DNA of 64,000 nt from Psococerastis gibbosa (lineage: Eukaryota > Arthropoda > Insecta > Psocodea > Psocidae), in the NCBI GenBank assembly GCA_963971405.1, contig OZ020489.1, positions 23,586,290 to 23,650,289 of the forward strand. Direction: 5' to 3'. Position 1 is the stretch's first letter. Each line of letters starts with the position of its first letter. Below the pieces are notes generated by a model. It did not search any database. It had not been told where the DNA came from and saw nothing but the letters and a program-made list of their open reading frames with translations. Shown piece by piece: positions 55,777 to 64,000 of this stretch. A program made the position numbers and the translations under genes.

Positions 55777-57295
55777 AAAAATACACATTAACACTATAGC
55801 TAAAATAACAATAATTAGTATGCTATTTCAGCAGTTCCCAAAGGTACGTTGTCGTGGTTCATAATACTGTAAAATGTAACTAAAATTGACTGAAATGAGT
55901 CCTCAGCCCAAGGATGTCTGGAATTGTTTCTACAAGTTACCTATATCTTAAGGACGCATGCGCATTTTAACTAGATGCCTCTCAGTCCTCTTTAAGCAGC
56001 ATAATGGTAAGTAATAAAAGTTGCCATTTCTGATCACCCTTGTCCGTAAACTAAGCACAAGCCGGGGATTCTATTAAAAAGTTGGTATGAGTGCAAGCCA
56101 CCCACATTGCTTGTACCTTTATGCCTAGTCCACAACCCGCAGTTATCATCTTATTAGCTTTCGCCAACCTATTAAAACCCAGGTTTGACCTCCGGTGCAC
56201 TGGTCTGCATTCCGCCGCAGATTAAAATCTCCTGCAGTTCCCACAGTTTTGCTCTCAAGCCTACTACTACAGTATTATGACTGTAGACTTGTGACTGGGC
56301 TCTGATCGGTAGATTATTTGGTTTTTCCATTGCTTATTGTAACATAGTAAAGAAGTTTGAAAACTAACTTTTTCTACGCAACAAAATTTAAAGTACGTAT
56401 ATCACCAGCAAACGTTTTTCGTTCGTTTGGTCACTCCCCCCTATTACACACTCGAAAATGGTTCCATTTCTTTTTAAATACCACCAAGGCGTTGGATGTG
56501 TATTTTTTTTTTTTTTTTTTTATGCGCGGGACTCTTTTGAGTATTTGCGCCGGTCGGTGTGTGTGTGTGCGGAAGTCATGGGTGGTTTAGAATAGTTTTC
56601 CTGAGTGTATCTACAGGTGGGGCATGACTCCGGTCTTGCTTAGAAAGCTTAACGTTGTGTGACCGGCCCATGCTTGTCCCCTATTAAGAGATTTTTTATA
56701 TATTGCTGAATCATCGTTGTCGGGGGTTGCGGGCAGGGAAAGAACGAAGAAGAAGATTAATTAATATTAATTAAAATCACTATAATCATGAAGTTAACAA
56801 ACGCAGTGATAAATCGCGAAGACAAAATTTAATGATGAGATAGATAAATTTGTAGAAAACTGCTCTAGGCACCCTGCTGTCACACACCTGTCTTAATTGT
56901 TTTCAAGAAATGATTAGAATTAGTTACCCGCGAATAATTAAGCCTGTGATTGGTCAACAAATTTAAATGAAATTCCTAATTAAATGACATGTTATGGGGC
57001 TGTCATATATTGTCGGGTAGTAATTCATTCTTCCTGTCCCTTGATTTTAACATAATTAATTTGAGGTTCTACTGTAAGTGTATTGATTACTCCAAAAAAT
57101 TGTCAGCACACAGTAATTCAATGAAAAGATAACTTCAATATAATTTTTGTGATTTTCTCAATCTTAGTAAAAGCGGACAGAACCTTGGCCAATCTACGAA
57201 GCAAGGTCTAAATCGTACGATCGATCTAGTTAGCTTGCCTCGATTCACGGATTACATTCTAGGATTGAATTGCACCTATTCGTTACTGAGAGCAT
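55777..57295. other. Intergenic DNA, nothing recognised
   Basis: Contains a poly(T) at 56503-56521 and a TG-rich tract near 56557-56570. No gene or shared repeat seen. Confidence 0.4.
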
Positions 57296-57432
57296 GGTCG
57301 TGCCCAGGGTGGTGGTCCATCGGGTCCGGACCCCCCACCCCCCCGAAATACATTTTTGTATGTAAACCTACATGGTTCGAAGGATTTATTATCTATAATT
57401 CATTTATTAATTACGTTAAAAAATTTTTTATA
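57296..57432. mobile_element. Poly(C)-bearing MITE, copy 3, right-truncated
   Basis: GGTCGTGCCCAGGGTGG to TTAATTACGTTAAAAAATTT matches copies 1 and 2; it then joins Rep2 directly. Confidence 0.7.
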
Positions 57433-57494
57433 GTGGCCCATAGGTCCCTTGTCCAATGCCAACAACCATTGGCAAACTGGCATATATAAATAGT

Positions 57495-57700
57495 AAATAA
57501 ATAAATAAGGGCTTATTTGTTCTATTACTAAGCCAACCTATAGCGGAGTTAGGGCTATTACACTCAACTAGGAAGGCCCGGGACCGCCTGCATTACATAC
57601 CCTCCGAAGCATGACCAGATAATGCAGGAAGTGTAGGACTCGAACCAACAACCTTTTTAGTGAAAGTCAGAGTCCGTACCACTGCTCTACATGTCTTGAC
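57495..57700 (-). mobile_element. tRNA-Glu-like SINE nested in Rep2
   Basis: Full-length minus copy: B-box complement GGACTCGAACCAACAACCTT, head complement ATGTCTTGAC, tail (TAAA)n. Inserted in Rep2, whose TGGCATA target is seen on both sides (57479-57485 and 57702-57708). Confidence 0.85.
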
Positions 57701-57778
57701 TTGGCATACGTCCTCGATGTCAACCTACACCGCCTACAGGCGATAATGGACAAGCCGAGGCAAGCTTACCATTGACAC

Positions 57779-58042
57779 CAGAGGCGTAAAGTTTTAGAAT
57801 GATGGTAGGGGCAAAACTAAGTATACCATATCATCAGGCAGGATAAGGAAAAATTGAAGATATGAGTGCAAAATAGTAAAGTATAGCTGTAGATGTTACA
57901 AAGCTAACAAAGGAGTGCTTACCTGTATATTAATAATGCTGCAAAGGGGCCCGGGGGAAATGAACCACGTCTTACATTACTCGAGGCTGGGGGGGGGGGG
58001 TAAGTTGAACCGTGCCCCCCCCCCCCCAACTTTACGCCCCTG
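57779..58042 (-). mobile_element. hAT-type MITE (family hM1) nested in Rep2, perfect 8 bp TSD
   Basis: The ends CAGAGGCGTAAAGTT and AACTTTACGCCCCTG are flanked by ATTGACAC at 57771-57778 and 58043-58050. Removing it restores the Rep2 reading ACCATTGACACAATGAAACA. 264 bp; the sister at 33097 is in the other orientation. Confidence 0.93.
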
Positions 58043-58528
58043 ATTGACACAATGAAACAGGCGAAAGCATGAATTAACCAAGTATAGATAGGAGGGCAGA
58101 GGATATGTAAGGAGAACCATGGAACTCATACTGAAAAGAATTTACTTTTTCACATTTATACCATTCTCCAACTGCAGAATTCTCGTTTCCTATGCAAAAT
58201 GATAAATTGAAAAATAGTTTTCAGAGTATTGTAGAGGTGGTTTAAATTTTTTCATTTTGAATATGGTAGTGGATGGTAAATTTAAAAAAAAAAAATATTC
58301 TGCCATGAGTATACAGTATATTCAATCAAACTGAGAGGGAAGTCAAAATGTCGCTGCCTTATTCGTAGTTTTCCTGACTTTACAGGAGGTGGAAAAAGTA
58401 TAATGGGAATCAGCAAAAAAGTTACATTATAAGTTATTAAGTATAAGAACAGTAGTATAAGTTTAGTACAAGGAGACATAATCCGGTTTATAACTGAGCA
58501 GCGTCTAAGAGAGTAAGAGGGCTGGAAT

Positions 58529-58914
58529 CAGTGACGTATCTGAGGTGGAATTCGCCTAGGGCAAGTTTTAAATTTGCGCCCCCCTCCCCCGTCCGATAAA
58601 AGTTTGCCAATATGTTTTTCGTATCGTTCATTTTCTTATACCTATTAAGCTTATTTCATTTTTAGTAGGTACCATGGTAGACTACTTAAGGTGTAGCTAT
58701 ACAAACCAATACGACCAATAAGTTTAAACTTTGGTAAAAACACATTTCTTTTGGAATTTCTCGGGTTTTTTACTTTTAGAATTATAATTAAATTTGAATG
58801 ATATTTTAGATTAATTTATACACTTTTTATGATAACAGCCGGCCAATTTGGCGCCCCTGGCAGAACTGCACCCAAGGCACATGCCCTACTTGCCCCACCT
58901 CAGTTACGCCACTG
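58529..58914. mobile_element. hAT-type MITE (family hM2), 386 bp, inside an RTE tail
   Basis: The ends CAGTGACGTATCTGAGGTGG and CCACCTCAGTTACGCCACTG are inverted with few mismatches. They are flanked by GCTGGAAT at 58521-58528 and 58915-58922. The target is a LINE ORF2 tail, so it is younger than that LINE. Confidence 0.92.
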
Positions 58915-59145
58915 GCTGGAATGCGTCGTTAGAATGTCTGAAGACCGCATACCGAACAACATGTACATATCAAACATGGCGGGAAGAAGGCTGGATGGAC
59001 CAACTAGTAACTGACCTCCGCGAGTTGGGAGTCCGTAGATGGTGGAGCCGAAATGACTGGAGGAGTGTTGTTGGGCAGGTCAAAGCCCATCAGGAGCTGT
59101 CGACCCAGAAGATGATGAAGAAGTATTGTATACAATAATAGGCAG
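58915..59145 (+). pseudogene. LINE ORF2 C-terminal tail interrupted by a hAT MITE
   Basis: WMDQLVTDLRELGVRRWWSR, then NDWRSVVGQVKAHQEL resembles the W.EQVEEDLK.LGI..WR..A.DR..WR..V.EAKT tail of RTE-like reverse transcriptases. The 5' part before the MITE is short (ends near 58528). Confidence 0.75.
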
Positions 59146-59211
59146 GATAACTGCCGCTGGTAGTAAGCCTCTTATGTACTACACTATAATTGGACCCACC
59201 CTAAATAACTC

Positions 59212-59572
59212 CTAAGGCGCATATTCCACCGACCTGCTAGTGCTAAATACAAATACGGTGACGTGGTAGCAGACATTCAAGACTTATGCGGGGTTTCCAC
59301 TGACCTCGCATTGCAGAATGCAAATGACATTGACGGTAATTTTTGTTTTACTCTATGCCATAGTTAAAATTGATCAATGATCAAAGAGTAAAATCACAAA
59401 CTAAAATTAAAAAATGGCTTCATGGGATATGTTAAGTACAAACATTTTAATAGATTTCTATAAAAAGAGAAATTCAAATTTCCGTCAATGTCATTTGCAT
59501 TCTGCAATGAGAGGTCGATCACGTCACCGTATTTGTATTTAGCACTAGCAGGTCGGTGGAATATGCACCTAA
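59212..59572. mobile_element. Palindromic MITE family P3, copy 2
   Basis: TAAGGCGCATATTCCACCGA and, inverted, TCGGTGGAATATGCACCTAA are the ends. CTAAATACAAATACGGTGAC and its inverse are inside, as in 15546-15838. Confidence 0.85.
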
Positions 59573-59599
59573 GTTAATCGATCTCTTATATTGTAACTT

Positions 59600-59860
59600 A
59601 GTTTTAATTTTTGAAGGACTTTCTATGAACCCAGGCCTACTTATAGACTATAGTGGCCCAATGCCAACGACCTTATAGATTTCGGACATGATTTATATTG
59701 TTTCCGTCTGAATTTTTGGCCATTGGCAGACTGATATACGTTCTCGATGTCAGCCTACACCAGCTACAAGCGATAATGGACGAGCTGAGACGAGCTTACC
59801 ATTAACGCAATGAAACAGGCGAAAGCATGACTTAACCAAGTACAGATATAGGAGTCTTGA
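59600..59860 (+). repeat. Dispersed repeat Rep2, least interrupted copy
   Basis: Runs uninterrupted from CTATGAACCCAGGCCTACTT through CAATGCCAACGACC and AGCGATAATGG to AAGTACAGATATAGGAGTC, giving the best available view of the family (about 250 bp). Confidence 0.75.
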
Positions 59861-59890
59861 TCCTTTAAATAACACCTAACACTGTACATA

Positions 59891-60197
59891 CAGGGGCGGC
59901 ACACATACAATTTTGAGATCTGACCGTATTTTTATGGCGAGTTCATAAGCCCCCCCCCCCCCTAAACACTATATGGAGCTTACTGTCCAAACAGTGTTTT
60001 AGTTTTCTTAACTGTCGCAGCAACGGGGGAGGGGGTGGCTCTCCCCCGGGAGCTAATATTTTAGCTTATGTATTTCACCAACGAAAATTTCAATTTCATG
60101 AACGCTAATATTCATGAATTCTTTTTATTGAAACATTCTCAAACCTCACTGGGCCCCGGGCCATTGGCCTGATAGGCCCGCCCTCTCTATGGCCCTG
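59891..60197. mobile_element. Probable hAT-like MITE (CAGGGGCGGCAC ... GGCCCTG)
   Basis: CAG/CTG-type ends enclose C-rich sequence; the ends pair only over a few bases and no exact 8 bp duplication is seen. Confidence 0.45.
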
Positions 60198-60249
60198 GTG
60201 TACTTGAAACTAACTTAATAAAAATGCGTACAGTAGTGAGCTGAGTTAA

Positions 60250-60421
60250 CAGGGACGGATCCAGCTTTTTTTTGGGGGGGGGGGGTAGTTGTGGGTCAAA
60301 ATAGGAAAGACATATGTAAGATCGATTAAATGAGAGCGTAATAAATAAATTTACAATAGATTTACCAAATAAATTTTTTTTGGGGGGTGGCAGCTACCCC
60401 CCCCCCCCTGTATCCGTCCTT
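60250..60421. mobile_element. hAT-like MITE (CAGGGACGGATCC ends), 172 bp
   Basis: CAGGGACGGATCCAGC and, inverted, GTATCCGTCCTTG. The flanks GCTGAGTTAA and GCTGAGTA suggest a slightly altered duplication. Confidence 0.65.
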
Positions 60422-61266
60422 GGCTGAGTAGCCACCTGCATTATTATTCCCCGGAATTCTGGCTGACTAGCTCCCGTTCATTTTATTGGTCAATGTAGAA
60501 ATGTGCTGATGTCATGGTTCTGATTAGGAAGTTGCTCCCCCGCTTCACCCATTTGCTTCCAACTGTGAGTTTTTAATGTTGCTGCCACTGGATTTCTCAG
60601 AGATGGATGCAAGTTGTGGAATAAGTGAAGGCTAATGAGCCGTGGTCGCGATCTTGAAGCGTACTTCCAAACGTTTCGTGAACGTCTGCGGTTGATCATC
60701 AGTGGCACTAAGTATGACTACGAAAATTGTATCTCGGATTAGCAACTGTTAGGATTAAAGGATATCCACTATTATTTATATTAGGTGGAAGTAGCTTGGT
60801 ATGACATTTGGTATTTAGTGTACTATATGACTGTGTATTTAGTGCATATGTTGTTGGTGCTATTACTCGAATTCTCCTGTTCCATCATCTGAATTTGGTC
60901 ATTTGGCCAAGGCTTAAATTAGAGTGGAACACTAACATTTTAATGCTGCAGTCGGCAAGAATTAGGTATAAAGAAGAAAGGTTGTGGGTTCCCAGCAGTC
61001 TGGCCCGCTCGAGGCATCAAGGCATTATTTGACACATTATTCCCCTTGGCTCAAGACTTGCCGCCTATTGACGCCAACCACTTTTACTGTGTTGTCTCTG
61101 CCTGCTAAGCTAATAAAAAAGGCTATAAAAAACTATAGAAAAATGTGCTAGGCCTAGGGTGTACATACAGTACATTTTTCAACTTTTATAACAATAGCAA
61201 CTGGATGGGAATTTTGTTGAAAGTAAAAAATAGCTAAATGTACAACCATTTCATTGTCTTGTGTTA

Positions 61267-61752
61267 TTGCTGTCCAATTTATACGTAGTATAAAGAAAGC
61301 TTTGTAATGGTCAAAATTTTCGATACCGAGATTTCAACGGATTTACACTTTTTGAGATCCAAGGAACCCAAAAAAGTGGTTTTTACGAAATTTCTGTCTG
61401 TCTGTTCATCGATTTGCGGACAAACTGCTCGGTGGATTTCGATGAAATTTGGCATGTACGTTTACAAAAATCATGCCTGCCCATTTTTTTTTATATTTTG
61501 GGCTAGCTCAAATTGGGGGGGGGGGGGTTTACCCTCAAAAAACTACAAAAAAATTATTCGATATATAACGATATATAACGATATAACGATTTCTTTTAAA
61601 TTCACATATATTGTAGCCGTTATTAATGTTAACAAAACGCGATGGGTCGCTTGCCCCTTGATATTTTTCTTCTGGAGTAAGAAAATAAAAATAACTCAAT
61701 TTTCATCCATCCCCCAAGGCTTCCAGAAATGTTTGCAGCGTACACTAGGTAG

Positions 61753-61794
<42 letters not shown>

Positions 61795-62136
61795 AAAAAA
61801 CAATAGTGCACACTACACCAACCCCATTAAAAACTACAGCATTGCAACACATAAATATTATATTCAACGCGTAAGCCCCAAAGGGCGTTGCGTTATGATT
61901 ATTGACAAAAAAGAATGGAGTTTTAAGGATTTTTAAATATTATATTGTATTGTTGAGCTGCCTACCTCATCTCCGGTGACGTCAGTTGGACCCCCTCCCC
62001 GAAAAAAATGTCTAGCTACGGCCATGGGGATATCGAGGGATCCGAGATTTAACCATGGGAAAATTATTTACTACATGAAATTACTCATATTATCTATCTA
62101 CTACTTGATCAATTGGAAAGCATGTTCGAGTAAACT
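61267..62136 (+). repeat. HP family repeat, copy H, with internal poly(A)
   Basis: TTGCTGTCCAATTTATACGT to CATGTTCGAGTAAACTC, with a run of about 35 A at 61758-61792 and altered sequence around it (61700-61990), probably a nested insertion. Confidence 0.75.
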
Positions 62137-62647
62137 CTTTCTTATTATGGGTTAATTGTAAGAGTGGGCCAAAAGACCCAAATTTCGTATACATGGAAAA
62201 TAAATGAAATTTTCTTCCTATTGTTTCTTAAATAAATGACTTTTTGTTCTGTTTCTACAAGATTAAACTAATTTGTATTCTAGTGTGAATCCATTTTTCC
62301 GCATCCACCTTGTAGACATAGGATGCCCCACTCAATTGGACGATATTAATTTAATTCCTGGTTCCATAGCCACAAAGAGGTGAAGTTAGTCACATGAAAA
62401 ATTAATTAAAAAGTTTGTTTTCAAAAAGCTGACATCGACAAAAAGGCACATCGCCTAGGCGTGCCAAATAGGACAAAAAAATTTCAACATGTAAATTATA
62501 TGAAAAACCAATTACGGTATAAAACTACTGAAACATTTAAAAATGAAGATACCAAAATGTACTGTAATTATTTGGATTTCATTGTGGAATTGGGGCTGAT
62601 AAAGGACAGCAACCCACCTGCAATAACGTCGGCTTGTAAACCTTTTG

Positions 62648-63465
62648 ACAATATCTCTATCGTTGCCACATGTATAGGTACATGTTTTATCAGTACAGTA
62701 CTGATTTAAGATGACTGTGTAATGACTAATGATACTGATTTGATTTGTCCAAAATACCAAAATGTACTGATTTGTTTTATGAACGGAACATCTATTTCCA
62801 ATTTTAATCAGTGCCTATCTCCCAGTCTGCAATATTATTTTCAAATTTAGTGGCAAAATTATGGTAGCCATAACGTACAGAAAGTAATTCCTCACAGCAG
62901 AAGTTATTTACGCCAGCCTCCTCTAACTTATATTCATAATTCATATTTATCACATATCGTTATAGATTGATATAGATTTTGCGTTTAGTCACGCGTGTGG
63001 TTGTGGTACAGTCACACAGTGCCATACATAATACAGTATATGTTACAATTTTAAACAATTTCTCTGTCGTTGCCACATGTATAGGTACTGGTTTTATCCG
63101 TACAGTACTGATTTAAGATGACTGTGTAATGACTAATGATACTGATTTGATTTGTCCAAAATACCAAAATGTACTGATTTGTTTTATGAACGGAACATCT
63201 ATTTCCAATTTTAATCAGTGCCTATCTCCCAGTCTGCAATATTATTTTCAAATTTAGTGGCAAAATTTTGGTAGCCATAACGTACAGAAAGTAATTCCTC
63301 ACAGCAGAAGTTATTTACGCCAGCTTCCTCTAACTTATATTCATAATTCATATTTATCACATATCGTTATAGATTGATATAGGTTTTGCGTTTAGTCACG
63401 CGTGTGGTTGTGGTACAGTCACACAGTGCCATACATAATACATTATAGCATATGTTACAATTTTA
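62648..63465. repeat. Two-copy tandem duplication, period 407 bp
   Basis: ACAATATCTCTATCGTTGCC at 62648 recurs as ACAATTTCTCTGTCGTTGCC at 63055. The two units differ at only a handful of positions to about 63440, where the second carries a small insertion (CATTATAG). Non-coding. Confidence 0.95.
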
Positions 63466-63619
63466 AAAAGGTATAAAAGTCATATATGTAGTATATAATA
63501 TAGGCTTACAATACCGTAATTGAGTAAGTAAAGGCTATTTTCAATGGCATATTTTATGTACAATATCCGCAATATACATATGTTATATATACATAATACC
63601 TAGGTATATTGCCCTGAGG

Positions 63620-63985
63620 TTGCTCAATAAAACAGGTTACAATGTTAGTACGAGGATAATATTTAAGAAGTTAGGAATTTTGTCATTTGAGCTATTATAC
63701 AAGAAAATTTTACTGACAATGGTTGTAAGTAACTTGAGTAACTTCCAAGTTGACACAATTTCTGCTAATAACATAAGCACTAGGCAAATAGGACGTGGAT
63801 TCCTCACGGTTCCTAATTACAAATTAACACACAGCAGAAATTCTGTCACCTATAGAGGTTTGAGTTGCTACAATGAAATGAGGGCCGGATACAATGAAAA
63901 TATTACCATGTCTATCATTAAGAACTATATTGTAAGTCTACTCACAGGTACAGTAAAAAAAAATTTTGTTAGTGTGACAAACTAG
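63620..63985 (+). pseudogene. Probable non-LTR reverse transcriptase C-terminal segment
   Basis: A 121-codon open frame: FKKLGILSFELLYKKILLTM, then GRGFLTVPNYKLTHSRNSVT, then YRGLSCYNEM. The order (x-KLxILxxxxLYKxxLL, then RxxxxLxxPxxxLTxSRxSxxYxGxxxYNxLP) is that of the region after the RT core in Jockey/CR1-like LINEs. No catalytic YxDD is within the window. Assignment by pattern only. Confidence 0.55.
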
Positions 63986-64000
63986 TATATATGTAAGTAT

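Noticed and set aside
62461-62709. 82-codon frame MPNRTKKFQ
   Set aside because: Runs into the tandem duplication, whose second unit does not keep the frame start; no family resemblance.

Overview
The window is a piece of a transposon-rich, AT-rich animal nuclear genome, almost certainly an arthropod. Two intron-containing genes can be reconstructed completely. Their proteins look insect-like: the N-terminal tail and M1-M2 loop of the Na+/K+-ATPase, and a Paired/Pairberry-type Pax3/7. I cannot name the species. There is no sign of bacterial organisation, CRISPR or operons.

Layout. Positions 1-10.2 kb are gene-free and filled with element relics: a non-LTR RNase H piece, a mariner helix-turn-helix fragment, palindromic MITEs, a 5S rRNA-derived SINE and several tRNA-derived SINEs. 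Positions 10261-22005 (+) hold a complete Na+/K+-ATPase alpha-subunit CDS in 11 coding exons (1034 aa). Elements sit in many of its introns, including a 1.5 kb Tc1-type transposon that stops 15 bp before the third coding exon. Positions 22006-25.1 kb look like the long 3' end of that gene. Positions 51875-25174 (-) hold a complete Pax3/7 (paired/pairberry) gene in 8 coding exons (409 aa): paired domain on four exons, homeodomain on two, and a 13.7 kb intron packed with repeats. The two genes converge tail to tail, with opposing AATAAA signals about 30 bp apart. Positions 52-64 kb are gene-free repeats, a 407 bp tandem duplication and, at the edge, a probable retrotransposon RT tail.

About ten repeat families recur within this one window. 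They include a 0.8-1.0 kb family with hairpin ends and an internal (CAGA)n tract (nine copies or pieces), TTAA-flanked fold-back elements, at least three hAT-type MITEs with perfect 8 bp duplications, two SINE families (tRNA-Glu-like and 5S-like) and several LINE 3' tails. The two genes are not known to act in one pathway. One is a housekeeping plasma-membrane ion pump; the other is a segmentation/neurogenesis transcription factor. What links them here is their shared 3' boundary and the heavy element load of their introns.

All exon boundaries were read by eye from GT/AG sites, reading phase and recalled family similarity; no alignment program was run.
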